Positions 11,301 through 23,617 of a DNA stretch of 64,000 nucleotides are shown piece after piece. Origin of the DNA: Phalacrocorax aristotelis (Eukaryota; Chordata; Aves; Suliformes; Phalacrocoracidae). Location of the stretch: contig NC_134283.1 of NCBI RefSeq assembly GCF_949628215.1, forward strand, positions 7,501,638 through 7,565,637, written 5' to 3'. Within the stretch, counting starts at the first letter, position 1. The number at the start of each line of letters is the position of its first letter. The notes beneath the pieces were generated by a model. It searched no databases, was not told where the DNA came from, and worked only from the letters and a program-made list of their open reading frames with translations. The position numbers and the translations under genes are program-made.

Positions 11301-13828
11301 ATTAGTTCAGACTTGATTTATTTGAATGCTTCCTTCAACATTTGTCTCACCATTACAGATGTGACATACCACACCCTTAAGGACTTGTATTTCTCAGTCA
11401 CAAATCCCCATTGAAGAGAAGGATGGGAGGGAAGGAGAGAGGAAAGGCAGCGACAACTCGTGGAAGACACTGACCAGTGTGAGCGGCTTTACCTGTCTGA
11501 AGCGCTTGCATTTCTTTCAGAGCATTTACTTCTCGCCACAATTTGTCAATTTGGGTCTTCAGGTCATCCTTTTCTTAAATAAAAGAAATATAGAGAAATT
11601 AACAGATACATGTGCAAAAAAAAAATTTAAAAATTACATGTTAAAAGCTGTTTCAAAATATCATGGGTTTTGCGTTGCTGAGATATGTTTTGATTTCTTT
11701 TAAAGTTTTTCCCTTAATCAACAGATTCCTGTAGAGTTCCTATAAAAAACAGGAGGATCCCACCTTTACCTTTCACCCTCATAGTTTAAATCTCATTTTC
11801 AGTTGGACTGTACACTAGTAACTGTTTGAAAACCATGGACTGTTGCAGCTAATAGTTATTTAGAGTGTTGGTATCTAATTTACAGCAAGATTTGCCTATT
11901 TACTTTTGAACCTGTACACCATGGCGTACATATATGACATACAAATAATAGCAGGACACAAGTTTGTTTATTCAAATAAATATTATTTCTGTGAGCGTGC
12001 AAGTTTCATGCAAGACCTTTTTTAATGCAGTGAGGAACAACTAATACAAACTTCACAGTCTGAATGTATGCAGACAAACTTGCTGAGCTGCAATTTCCCC
12101 TCTCCAGAAGGAGCCTTCCTCTCTCCCCGAGTACAGAGAGGGCCTAGTGGCTTGAGTCACACAAATTCAGTCTGAATCACCATTTTGTTGCACTTACAAA
12201 GGCACCGAGAAGATGGTGGGACAAGTAAAGAAGCTAATTTGCACATAACTCCATTTTCATGTCCTCTTTTCCATTCTTTTTTCTTAATCGTTACAATATT
12301 CCACCACCATCAAAAAACTAGCAGGCATGTTTCCATTGCACAAGATGACAATTTCATTGCAGCAGTAACCAGACCTTCCAGAAGCCACACGAATGAACAT
12401 GAGGAATAAATAAGCTCTTTCACGCATAGCAGAACTAGCAAAACCACAGTTCCTACAGATCTGTGTTACATCACCTAATCCTCCAGCTGCACCCCAGAAA
12501 GTTCATCTCTTCTCCATATTCTCTGCTGCCTGTGGAGATAACCCTGGCTGTCCTTCATGACTCCCTTGTTCCCCAAGGCAGGACTCCCAGTTCCTCAATC
12601 CATGCTCCTCCCTGTGATTCCCGGTTCACAGTAGCCTCCCCTTGTCCCCTGTCTGCTTCAAAAGAGGCAAAAAGCAGAACAAGCTGAGCTCCTGGTGCAA
12701 CCTTTCCCTCGTGAGGCTCTAATGCAGATTCTCTCTCTTCTGTGGTTTTTTGCCTTGGTTTTTTACCCTCATTCTGAATTTCATAAAATATTGGGAAACT
12801 TATCGTCATGAGCTTCATTCTTCTGCCAAACTGTTTCAAATTCAAAAGTAGCAGAAGGTTGACAGACAAATATGCTGGCAAAACAAATGCATAAGCAGCC
12901 TGTCCTTAGGACACCAGGCTAAAAACTATAGAGATTCAAAAGGAGAAGCAAGTTTATATAACTGCAGCCCCAGAGCAGTGTAGTCATGTTGTACGATGGC
13001 TTTATCAAAGCTGCGGTTTTTCAATGACTAGTTTAAATATTTGCCATTAGCGTAACCTCCATCCTACCCTCTTTTCTTAGAAATACGTTTTTAAATTACA
13101 CAGACATTTCCAGACAACACTCAGCATTTTCATTTGCTCTGTAAGCTTTGCTCTGGGAATTTATGCTTTACCTTTTTCTGCTAATTCTTTTTCATTAGTT
13201 TGACTTGCCATTTCACAGTACTTGTCACGCAAGTAAAGTAATATTCCACAAATATTAGACAGATATTCTGTTAAAGTTAGGAAATGGTACAAAAATCTGA
13301 ACAATAACTCTTGGAGGCTGAGTATGTTGTTCTGCTCTTTTCCGCCATATGTACATGAATTTCCATTCTTCTGATCTTAGTCAATACAACTACATAACTA
13401 ATGATGGGCTGGAGTCCTCTATCAGCTGTGCCTCTGAGTCCTAAATGTCGACGGAGGTGAATAGGCATAACAGGGCAATATATTTACAATCGTTATACAG
13501 CTCTATTTCCATAACTCACTCAGCCACCTTATTTTTAGCTTTGTTAACTCACATAATAATATTTTGAAGACAGATATAACATAGACTCAACTGTCCTTTG
13601 TTAGCAAGCATTTGTATAATGTTAGTTTCTGGTTCATGCAATGTTATTTAAGTACATAGTAAACTTGCATAGCCTGTAAGCTTCTATCCCTTCTCCCACT
13701 TAAAACCCAGTACCTTTCACTCTACGTTTGCTGTGCTTCCTGGCTTTGAGTTTGGAAGCATGGCTGATGGTCTGGTCCAGCAGTAGTATGCTTACGAGTA
13801 GAAAAATCCAAAGCCCAGTTTGTGCCAT
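7953..13828 (-). CDS. CLEC3A: CLEC3A, C-type lectin domain family 3 member A, three coding exons
   Basis: Complete gene: join of 13828-13714, 11573-11493 and 8344-7953 on the minus strand, 588 coding bases, 195 residues plus TAA. The family is a secreted, cartilage-enriched relative of tetranectin that acts in extracellular matrix. Visible parts: a hydrophobic signal peptide (about residues 1-22), a very basic segment (about 25-40, rich in Lys/Arg/His), an amphipathic neck helix (about 43-65; Leu43, Ile47, Leu50, Val54 and Leu57 in heptad spacing), then a C-type lectin domain from Cys67 to the end. The six cysteines (67, 77, 94, 166, 182, 190) fit three disulfides. The fold signatures FWLGVND (127-133), NWD (152-154) and QPN (157-159) are present. 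QPN replaces the mannose-type EPN. The remembered human protein is 197 residues and matches throughout, including the exon structure. Both introns are phase 1 with GT-AG ends. CLEC3B was considered, but exon 3 matches CLEC3A closely. Confidence 0.95.
8345..11492 (-). other. CLEC3A: CLEC3A intron 2
   Basis: A 3,148-base intron between the neck-helix and lectin-domain exons. The donor reads GTAAAG and the acceptor CACAG. No nested gene was recognised. A tandem pair of CATTGT motifs at 11177-11193 lies about 300 bases inside the donor end. Confidence 0.85.
11493..11573 (-). CDS. CLEC3A: CLEC3A exon 2: neck helix
   Basis: An 81-base exon encoding residues 39-66, the coiled-coil neck that in tetranectin-type lectins drives trimer formation. 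The acceptor is a pyrimidine-rich tract ending TTTAAG. The donor is CAG followed by GTAAAG. Joining its first two bases to the last G of exon 1 gives a Glu codon and keeps the frame, which is why the acceptor at 11575-11574 was chosen over the AAAAG four bases further in. Confidence 0.9.
11574..13713 (-). other. CLEC3A: CLEC3A intron 1
   Basis: A 2,140-base intron with donor GTACTG and acceptor TTTAAG. It holds a 108-codon open frame on the minus strand (12555-12881) with no recognisable motif, which I take as chance. Confidence 0.85.
13714..13828 (-). CDS. CLEC3A: CLEC3A exon 1: signal peptide and basic segment
   Basis: A 115-base coding part: 38 codons plus one base. The ATG at 13828-13826 begins a protein whose N-terminus (MAQTGLWIFLLVSILLL) is a clear signal peptide. 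It is followed by a run rich in Lys, Arg and His just after the likely cleavage site, a feature shared with mammalian CLEC3A. The donor reads AAAG then GTACTG. Confidence 0.92.
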
Positions 13829-13907
13829 GTCTCTCCTAAAGCACTTTAGAAGGAGCTTTGAGAGATTCTCTTTAGCAGCTCTGAGAGAGTCGCATAGCCA
13901 CGTCTCA
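13829..13907 (-). other. CLEC3A: CLEC3A 5' untranslated region (approximate)
   Basis: About 75-80 bases lie between the ATG and the start site predicted from the TATA box. No intron is needed to link promoter and ATG. The exact start site is inferred from usual TATA spacing. Confidence 0.5.
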
Positions 13908-13928
13908 GCAGGGACTGCCTGAGGTCAG

Positions 13929-13935
13929 TTTTATA
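13929..13935 (-). promoter_or_regulatory. CLEC3A: TATA box of CLEC3A
   Basis: TATAAAA on the minus strand, about 100 bases upstream of the CLEC3A ATG. A start site 25-30 bases downstream would fall near 13900-13907. The surrounding DNA is not CpG-rich, fitting a focused, tissue-restricted promoter rather than a housekeeping one. Confidence 0.7.
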
Positions 13936-13999
13936 AAAGTGTAGTGACAGGGTTGGCTCTGCTCCTTGCTTACGAAATGTGTTTAATACTTAAGCTGGC

Positions 14000-16900
14000 C
14001 GTAGCATAAGGCACCCCCTTGTTCTCACGTCTCTTCTGAAATTCCTATTTCCCTTTTGAGTTCAGCTGGGACAGGTTGCTCTTACAGAGGCTGTACCAGC
14101 ACTGAACAGTGCACCGATCACCACTAATGAGCACTGTATCTCCTGTTTTAACTTCGAAGCCAACATGTGCAGAAAAGCAGATGGATGCTCAAAAACACCT
14201 TGTGCAATGCCAGCCTTATGGAGGGGTAGCCAAAAGATTTCTACAAATATGACAGGCTTACCCAGCATGGCTCTGACCCAAGCTGGCTAAGTCATGACAA
14301 TGGTCATGGTCTTATTTACATTGAAACAAAAAAAGAATTTACCCCTGAGTAAATGCAGACATTGCAGCTACACACACACGCATACGTACGTGGATACTAA
14401 GATCACATTGTGTGAGGAGTGCATTTATTAATTTATGAAGGGTTAATAAATACCTAAGATATGACTGCATTTCTGATGAAGAGCAACCGTACGTGCTATC
14501 AGCAGGGTCTGGTCAGGGGAACAAAGGAGAGCCATACTCTTCCACGGGTTCCCAAGTGCTGACTACAGGGTCAGAGGAAGGGATGCTGCTCTCAGTAAAG
14601 CACAAGATGCTCAAAGCGGGACAGCGTCTCTCTGGACTCTGGAGAGCTCTCTGTATACAGATCTTTCATTTTCTCTTGGGCTCTGCTGAGCGTTTTGAGG
14701 CTGCCTTTTAATTGGGGTTGCTATAAGTAGTAGAACCTCTCACTGATTTTGGTGAACAAATGAAATTACCACAATAATGTGCCCATCCATCACGCTTTTT
14801 TGCTGTCCCCATGTCCCCCCCAACCCAAACAAGAGAGGGTTTGTTTAAAACGTTGACACTGAAGTCATCACTGGGCAATGGGGTGCTGGCAGGTGCAGTT
14901 CTTGGCCTTCAGAGCTGTGGTTCCAGGCATCTCTTTGCCATCTCTGCCTTGGTTACATTCTGCTCGTGTTGCCAGATTTTTTCAGAACTGTAACAGCAAG
15001 AGACTTATTACTTTATTAAATGAAAGCTGAGATTTAGGGATGTGTTGTTATACTACATGAAACACATACTGGCTTTTTGCAACCCCCATACAGTCTAAAA
15101 GCACTTCAGTACTTAAAATGTAAAACACACCTACACCATCTGTTTTGGATACTTTTAAACAACTAGCTATATTCTGATAATCTGTAACTAGTAAGCACCT
15201 ATTATTAATTAACAAACTTTCCATAATTGCACCCTGATATGATAAAACTTAGTGTCAGTGGTCCTGCTTCAAGATATTGAAGTATGTTACACTGCGTAGG
15301 GAAACCTCTGCATCAACAATGCTAAGTCCCCCCTGCTAATACAAAGCATAGCACACCAGGGGTGGTTACTACAGGGTCCCACCCACCCAGGAGTGCCTAA
15401 CAAATCGCTCACACAGCTTCACGTTTCAGTACACAGTGAAGCGTGGAAAAGGCTCTCATACCAACCAGCACACCAGACAGGGAATGTGAGCTGTCGGAGA
15501 GGAAAACAAGGAGCTTTGCAAGGGTCTAGTTCAAGATTTAATCAGTCATTTAGAACTAACCCTAAGTTCAGGGTTGATCCATATTTTATCCCAGCAATAC
15601 TGGGGCATCAATATAAGTTAACTAAGGGCAGACAGCTGAATCAATAACTGCCTCCGGTTAGTTTTTCACTTGGTCCCTTGTCAGAGGTTGTGGAATTGCA
15701 CATGAAGCTGATCGGGAACCACTGCAGCTTGTAGCCTGACATTAAACTAGTGCTAATTTTGGTTTACCTCAGAAAGGGAGATGTAAACCCCTGGAGCTGT
15801 TTCACGTGGAGCTTAGCTGTCCCACATGCTGTCAGAGAGGCAGGACCAGCAGCTGGGGTCAGCAAGCATTTTAGTGTGTGTGTTTAAGAACTCAGTACCA
15901 GGATGTATTTGTTCCTGCTCCTTGGAACTTGAGTTTTCTAACACAGGCTTTCTTTTCTTTCTGTGGAAAGAGTCTGACAGGAAAAGATTTGTACTCTACT
16001 GGGGCAAGCACACAACTCACTAGAAAAGGATGTATATGGAAAACACAAATTTGGTATTCTGAGAGTTGTTGGCCAAGAGCCTGAGTAAAAACCCGTGCTT
16101 TTTGGAGCGTGCGATGTTATGTCCTTTTAAGAACAGACTGAAACTCTGTTTTGAAAGCTTCACCCCCTCGTTCAGTAGTCTCTTTGAGCATTTTACCAAT
16201 CTGCCAGTAGCTCAGCTGGACTTCACTCCTAAAACCTGAATCACAGAGCTGTCTTTGCAGCTGCTGTGAGAGACCACTAGGGTACAGAGGCTTGTTTGTC
16301 TAGAATTTGCCTAGAGTACCCGAGAAATAGGTTTCACATTTATGACTAATCTATAGCAACTGAGGAAGCAGGTTTATCTTCTTGTATACAGTGTGTGGGC
16401 AGGAGAGTCAGAGAAAAGTCAAAATATGTTGCTGAGAAGACATAAACTCCCAGAGCTACTGTGAGGAAGCAGGAAACAGACCCACAGAGGAGGTGCAGAG
16501 CCTCACTGAAGTGAGTACCTGGTCTGTGTATGGTCTTGAAACCAGTGTTACAATGTTATTTAGAGTTGTAATTTTTCTTTTATTAGCCTAGTTATAGTAA
16601 TATAATGCAGCCCGGAGAGTGATAATACAGCCCTATACACCTATGTATAGATGTAATTTTTCCAGGGAGAAATTATTCCTCTTTCCATATCAGAATGTGC
16701 TGTACAAGTACAAATAGACTCATATCTTTACAGCTGCATCCCGACTAAGATGGGATTGCACTTTATTTACAACAGTGCAGTGGAACTTTTGCATACAGAC
16801 AAAATCGTAGTTTCTCTTGAAGTGCTTAGTTCACTTCAAAGCACACTTGAAGTGCTTTGCTTGATAAGAAACATCTTGCAAAAGCTATAGCTGCTGTACT

Positions 16901-19700
16901 GCACAGGCACCTGGTTTTATGTCTCCCATCACCACAGCCCATTCTGTTTGCTTTCAGACAACTGAACCATTCAGAGCATAAACATCCTTTGGTAAAAGGT
17001 TTATTTCAGTTTCCCCACAGAGGCTTTTCAGGGTAAAAAGTCTATTCCCCTCAAAGACAGTTCTACCTTTATATGCTCCTGTGAACTGGCTCAGAAAAAC
17101 TCTTCACACAGTTGTTTTTTCCTCTCCATTCTCAGCCATCACCGGGTTTGTGGAAAGAACATGCAATTGGGCACAGAGTATGAGAAGTCAGTGTGAGATG
17201 AGGACTGGATGCCGGGCCGAGATCCTGAAATAGGTCTGGCTGCAGAAGCCATTTCCCGTTGTGTGGAGTAAGATCCTATGTAGGGAGATCATGTCCTTTA
17301 CTTATCTCCTGAGGTAGCAGAGCTACAAATAAAACACTACTTGTAAAAAAATATCTTTAAAGAAAATTAATGCCTCAGTCTGTTGAAATGTGAACTGCTC
17401 ACATATTGCTAGTGGACTGGCTATGTTTTACTGAGATCTACGGTCCCCTCCATGCTTCAGAGCTAATTGTGTTGTGGCATGTTTGACCAAATGGGACACT
17501 GATGGGCTGTATCTGCTACTGAAATCATAGCAAACTCTTTTTTTGTGGCACCATTTCAGTTGCAGAAAATTCAGCTCAGCACAGGATTTGGAAAAAAAGC
17601 TTGTATGTGCATAACTATTTGCCCCATCTACTCAAGAGTATAAGGAGAAAATGAAAACTGCCCAGAGCTGTTGTCCAGCTAAGGTATTTCAAGTGAGGCA
17701 ATCCAAAGCGCCAGTAAGACCAACAAAAGTAGATAACACACAGGTTAGTAAAAGATTGATCATCTCCCATGAATCAGTTTTTATGACTGTCTTGGTTGGT
17801 AAATGGGATCCACTGGTTGATTTTAATTTCTTTCAATTAAATGTAACAATTTCGCAAATCCTGCTAGTCAAGGATTATGTCGTGCTTGGAAAATTACTGT
17901 GTGCCTGGTTTCTTTGGCCTTGAAAAGTCTTGCAAAGCCTTCTTAAGGATTTGATCTCAGTCCAACCAGGTATGAGGTGGAATTATGGCTGACATCCCAA
18001 CACCAAAGTTATTTTGAGGAAATTTGTACAAACAAACAGTGTGTTTAGAAAAGGGAAGGGCTAACCTTATGGTATGTGAGGTTCTGTGAAGCTTATTAAT
18101 GATGTTTTGGGGTTTTGCAAACAGTTCAAGCTTTTCCCCTGTCATGCTTAATTGCTCTTTTGAGAGGAAATTTTCTAGCTACAAGTGATCTGCTCTGTCT
18201 ATTAGAATTAAAGGAGGTTCCAGGTTTCCTGCAAAACTGGGCTGCCCACCAGTGACCTGCACTGAAGGTCACTGAGTGTTGAAATGAGGCCATTCATGCC
18301 ATCTTTAGATATGTGATGCTGCTATCCCAAATGCATGCTTCACCTTGGCACGATGGTGCTGATAATGGGACTGATCAATAAACAGGCTTCTTGAGGTGGT
18401 ATTTTTCACTGTTTTTCAGTTCCAAACCTAGCTGTTATTACCTACAGGTCTGGTGTTTTTCACTTCCTATGCTGTAAATACAAGCTTCAAAAAAATGAAG
18501 GAATTTTATACATATATATATACACACAAAATATATGTGTACTGAAAAAATGAATCAGGGCAGTATTTTGAGCTTTGGGAATAAGTGTTTTTTTTATCTC
18601 TTATTTAGGGTTTTTGTCACAACAGCATCTCACAGCTGGGTCTTGCCAAGCAGAGAGGGGGATAAGCAATTTGCAAGAGGAGCAAAAAGATGTCTTACAT
18701 CTGTCACACATATTTAAGGCAAATATCATCATCTTGTCTATGGGACCACACTATCTCACCTGTACTCTTTCATTCTCTTGTAATGGCAGTGAATATAGAT
18801 ATGGGTTGTAAAGCTGAGAAGATACTGCTTATCAAAGTCAGAATAGATTCAGAAGTCAAAAGACTCACCCGATCTGCATGAAGCAATGTTAGCAAAGCCA
18901 CTGAACTCTTTTTTTGGTTTCCTATCCAATGCCGCTCTGCACTGATAACCTTGCCTTCTTACAGGGTTCAGATATCTTAAAGGAATGGCACACTTGCTAA
19001 ATCCTTTTTACTTCAGGCCTTTAGCTGCAAAAATAAGTAGGTGATGAGTGTTTTGCTGACTGTCATTGCCTATTTCTTTAGGCAGAAAGGACACCAAAGA
19101 AATAGCTACCTATTTAGGGATAAATGTTTTGATGGCTATGTGAAATGTGCAAGGGGAGCAAACCATAATCCCCCTCAAAACAGACTTTATTTTACAGATC
19201 AGCTGACTCTGTGTCATCTCTAAAGATAAGGGACTTTAGGAGACAATTTAAAGCAGTTTCTTTGCATTCCAGGTGCAAATAGAAGAGTTGAATGGGGTCT
19301 ATTTAAAAGGCTGCTCCTGCAGACTTGGCAAAATTTCCATGTTGGGAATTATTGGCAGCATCTCAGCTTGTTTACCCCTCGGGATGTGTGTGAGAATGCG
19401 TGTCTCTCTCTGTTTTGTAAACACAAACTACCTGTTGTGCTAATTTTTCTCCTGTAATGTGTGCTGCCTTTTTTTCTTCCTGGAAATGATCTGAAAACAT
19501 CCTAAGCATTTAATTTCTTCCTTTAAATATTTTATTTTTGATCATCAGACTCTCCCTAGTGTGAGGTTTTCCAGCTTCACGTTAACATGATCTCGATAGG
19601 TTCTGCTCATCCATACAAGTGCGAGACAAAACCATTTGGACAAAGCCTTGATTTAGGCACTGTGAGGCTCTCCAGACAGTCTGAATTGCACATTCACAGG
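14000..19700. other. Intergenic DNA upstream of CLEC3A
   Basis: No exon or known repeat was recognised. It contains a small compound hairpin with a 12-bp direct repeat (16816-16857) and a short TA/CA-rich simple tract near 18505-18540. CLEC3A enhancers may lie here, but nothing in the sequence proves it. Confidence 0.55.
18505..18540. repeat. Short TA/CA-rich simple repeat
   Basis: Alternating TA with a few CA units, followed by ATATATGTGTA. An imperfect microsatellite of no apparent function. Confidence 0.6.
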
Positions 19701-19806
19701 TTCACAGCAGGTTACCAACAGTGCAGCTTTGCGTACTGCCAGTAGGGCCGGCCAGAGTGAGGATTACATTTTGGCTTGTGTAGATGTTTGTAGGATTTTC
19801 CTATAC

Positions 19807-19993
19807 CAGATGGAAAATCAGACCTTCTCAGGAGTGTGCTCATGTCTCCCTTTGGTGGCTGCACTTCGCTGAGGACTCGAAGGTTCTGCTCAAGGGCCAA
19901 GGCCTTCTGCTTTGCCAACCCAGAAACTCGAGTTTGCAGCTCGTGTATGGCCGTCTGGCCTTTGAGGTCCCTAACTCCTGTGCCATGGCCCTT
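19807..19993 (-). other. Candidate coiled-coil exon of an unknown transcript
   Basis: An open minus-strand segment bounded upstream by CTCTGTAG (usable as acceptor) and downstream by CTG then GTATAG (possible donor). The frame stays open from 19993 to 19712. It encodes a helix-favouring segment, ELQTRVSGLAKQKALALEQN, with hydrophobic residues in heptad spacing around it, and codon choice looks protein-like. I do not recognise the family. A degraded retropseudogene or chance in a GC-richer patch are the alternatives. The exon ends are proposals only. Confidence 0.25.
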
Positions 19994-19999
19994 CTACAG

Positions 20000-22900
20000 A
20001 GGTGCTCTCAGAGGCGCTCCCAGTGCTGCTGCCCCTGCCCAGCCGGTGTGGCTGCCCGCTGTCAAGGAGATGCTTCAGCAGGGGCTGCCAGCCTGGCTCG
20101 GGGCAAGAAGCCAAACCACGGCTCTGCAGTCCAAGGCTGTCACAGGATCTGCAAACCGCTGACCCTGCCGTACCATGTCTTAGAAGAGCGCTACCCTCAT
20201 GCACGGGCATAATCAGCTCGTGCACCAGGCCCCGGGGCTGGAAAACATGTGATGTGGGCCAAGTAAAGCACCGTTCTTTAAAATTTAAAGGAAGTTTTTA
20301 GCTGCCTGGTCAGGAAGGAAAAATAGCACCTAAATGTAAATGCTGGAGAGATGTCTGCTTGTCTGAGAAAGCAAACTGAAGCAGTGAGAAGTGGAAAGTG
20401 GCCCTGCCTTGCTGGAGGCTGGGAAAGGGGCAGCTGGGGGCAGCGCGTAGCTCCTACCTAGCAAGCCCTACCACCACACACCACGCACACCCCTGACCCC
20501 ACGGTGGGATAGAAGTGCAAATCACACATCGCCTACTGAATACTGAGGGTGGAAAAGAAATAAAATAACCTGTATCGGTGCAATTTTCTTTTAACAGCCC
20601 AGTATGTCTGTTGAGAAATAACGTTCGTTTCTGGGAATGCTGCCCTCTTGTGAAAGGTCAACAGTATAACATCCCCTCCTACCCTGAGCTCTCCTACCCT
20701 TAAGGCTGGGTTTTGATGATACACAGATGAGTTACATGCTCTTACTGTATTAGATGTCATTTCAGACACGGTCCCTGAAATTTTCCTGATTACAGCACAG
20801 AAATCTGTGAGGGCTTTTTCGAAGTTTTGGTTACTTTTCGCTGCTAAATTCTAGCTCGGGCAGAAAGAACTATGATAAGGTAGCACAGCATCCACCTTTC
20901 CTGTTAGCTGCTGTCTCAAAGGATTTGAAATCTTAGTACATGTCTTGGGTGGGTACTGTAGCCAGACTGCAATGCCTGTAGTGAAAACTAGCAAAACACA
21001 TACTTACCTATCTTTTCTGACATGTTCTGTAACTTGTTTGCTGAGAGCACTGCAGCTATCGGGTATAAAGCCGCCTTGTTAATGTCTATAAAATAGACTC
21101 ACTGCACTGCCTTTGCAGATAGACCCTGGCTGAGATGCTGGCAATATTTAATGAGGAGAATTAGCCTGTTTCAGAAATCGTGGGATGTTCCAGCTCCTGC
21201 ACTACGTGTTTGGTAGAACCCCAGTTTTTAATTAAAAGCTGAAGGGGTCAGCAAGAAGGTAGCTGCAGTTGTAGCTGAGAGAGTGCACTCATCTGACGTT
21301 CAGGGAGATTTCAGAAGCAGTGTTGTGGGTCTGGATATGCCATTGTTTGGGATTCAGAACAGAAGGAATCCACGTTATAGCATTATAACTAGCTAAAAGT
21401 GGTTGTTGGTCATGAAAATGGGGATACAAATCCTCATCTTTTCTTCTTGAAAAGTGAGATTCCTCTGGTAGAGTTGGGGGATGCTGTAAGACATGTATCT
21501 CTCTGTGCACTGATCGGGCTATGTGTGAACCTCATGTCACACTCCTGGATCATCACCCATCTGCCATGTATTTCCAGCCTGGTGCTGCATCCTCTCGCTG
21601 CACCATGACCCAACGAGCCAGGTGTCACCAGAAAACCTGAGCTGTGGGATTAAGCAGCTGAGGATCTGCAAGTGGCAGGGCCACACACCCTGACAAGATA
21701 TACACTGCTCTGGGAAGCTCTTTAAAGAGGACTTGGAGTCACATTATTATTTGAAAACATTATTTGTAAGCAAGATCTGTAAGTAAAGGGAGAAAGAGAT
21801 TTGTGTGATCCCCTGTAACCTACTACAAAGGCAGCTGATGCTCACGTCCACCCAAAGCCTGAAACCTGGCCTGTACTTTAGTGTCAGAGCTTCTTCCTGG
21901 CACATGTTGCTACATATTGTGCATGTATATCTGTTGTGTGACCTTACACACTAGGGAAGGAGTGAGTTCAAAGACTGCATTCGGACTTGAAGTTTTTGAG
22001 ACAGGAATTTGATTCCTCTGTGGCAACTAGAACAGCAGGAATAAACAGGCTATTTATTCAAATATTTCCAAATAGTACTTTCAAATGGCAAATATTCTGG
22101 CATTGGCCAAGTAATTTCAACACTGTGTAAATGTAAGCTTCACAGATTTTTTCATTATTTCATTATTCATTCTGTCATGTACATTCTTACTGCAGTTTAT
22201 TCTTGTTTCCAGCAGATGTCTTAAGTGCCCTAGGAATGATTAGGAGAGCTCTGATTTTATATTGCTTATCCATCAAAGCAGAAGTGAAAAGACCAGGCTC
22301 TCTTCTGTCTGCTTAATACTCAGGATAAATCCATTTTGTTGTATGGCCTTACACCAGTGTTACCCAGTACAGGATCGGGCTCAGTGTGGTTGTACAGTTT
22401 CTAGATACTTCATTACAGTAGGAAGAGCAGTTGCAGACAGACACCCCTCAGATCAAACATGTTTGTACAGTTGAAGTTCCAGAAGGAATGGGAGATTGTT
22501 TGTACTGGCTTTGTCAATATTGTTTCCTAAAATAATGCTATGGGCTTTGCCCAGATTAAATCAGCTTCATATGAAAAGGTGACATGATTTCACAACTTAC
22601 ATGGACATCTAACCGATTAATTGGCTGATTAATCTTCTAAAGACCTTTGAATCTCAGGATCATTTGTGTTTGACACCACTTCATTGCAGTGTGAGAACAA
22701 ACACGTTAGGCTTGCCTGGATTTGACATTCACTGCCCACGTTCACTCTCAGCGGCCTCTCCAGCCACGCGACAAATCTTTGCAGTTCTCATACCCCTCCC
22801 TGCAGGGCCAGGCTCCCCCTGACATGGAGGCCTGCAGATAACATGGACCTGCCAAGTCTCATGCTTTACCTTGCTCGTTGCCCTGTGCTTCTCCCCCTGC

Positions 22901-23600
22901 AGCACTGGCAGCTGTACACAGCTGCTGCGCAGTGCTGGCAAGCGCAGGCTCAGGTTGCAGCCATGTGCCGTGGTTCCTTCCCTCTCGCATGCACTAGGCA
23001 ATCAAGTAGTGGAGAGAGCTGCTATTTTATGTGCTCTCCCTTGCTCAACAGACTTGCACGTTACTGGAAGGCTCTCAGCCCACAGAAATGGGGAAGGGGA
23101 AGTTCCTGTGAGTTAAATTCTTACTAAAGGCAATAGAGTTTTGCCTGCGTAAGGCCAACGGCCCCTGCTCCTTCTCTGGCAATTAATGGCAAAACAGTCA
23201 GGGACCGTCCCTCTATGCAGAGGAGAAGTGCTGCCAGGTCACCAAAGCTGGATGTGTACAAATGAGCCGGTAATAACTGTGCAGGACTAGGTCTAAGCTA
23301 GTCCAGCCTGCTGAGATGGCGAGTTTGCCTCCAGATATGAGCTGGCAGGTTTGCACAGAGCTACATGCTGGTACACAGACCTAACAGCTTGGGTCGTCGT
23401 TACTTTGAGGAACTTGGCACTGCACACTGCTGCTTAATATAGATGCTCCCCGGGTTCCAAGCAATGAATGGTCTCCATCAGGGCAGTCCCTTTGCAAGGG
23501 ATCTAGTGTGACCACGAAACAGAACAGTGGTTTGGAAGAAAGGCTAGCAGATTCATCTCTCAGTGCAGAACTTGTCAGACAAGTGCTTGCTTTATATATC
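20000..23600. other. Intergenic DNA, nothing assigned
   Basis: Mixed-composition DNA with several chance open frames on both strands. 20.0-20.3 kb and 22.7-23.1 kb are GC-richer. One minus-strand AAG/GTAAAG donor-like site occurs near 22.87 kb. A pair of GATTAAT motifs lies at 22615-22634. No gene was recognised. Confidence 0.45.
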
Positions 23601-23617
23601 CAAGCTTCTTATACTAC

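Noticed and set aside
19784-20212. 142-codon plus-strand open frame
   Set aside because: It lies antisense to the more protein-like minus-strand segment, is Cys/Ala-rich with no motif, and overlaps other open frames in all three plus frames.
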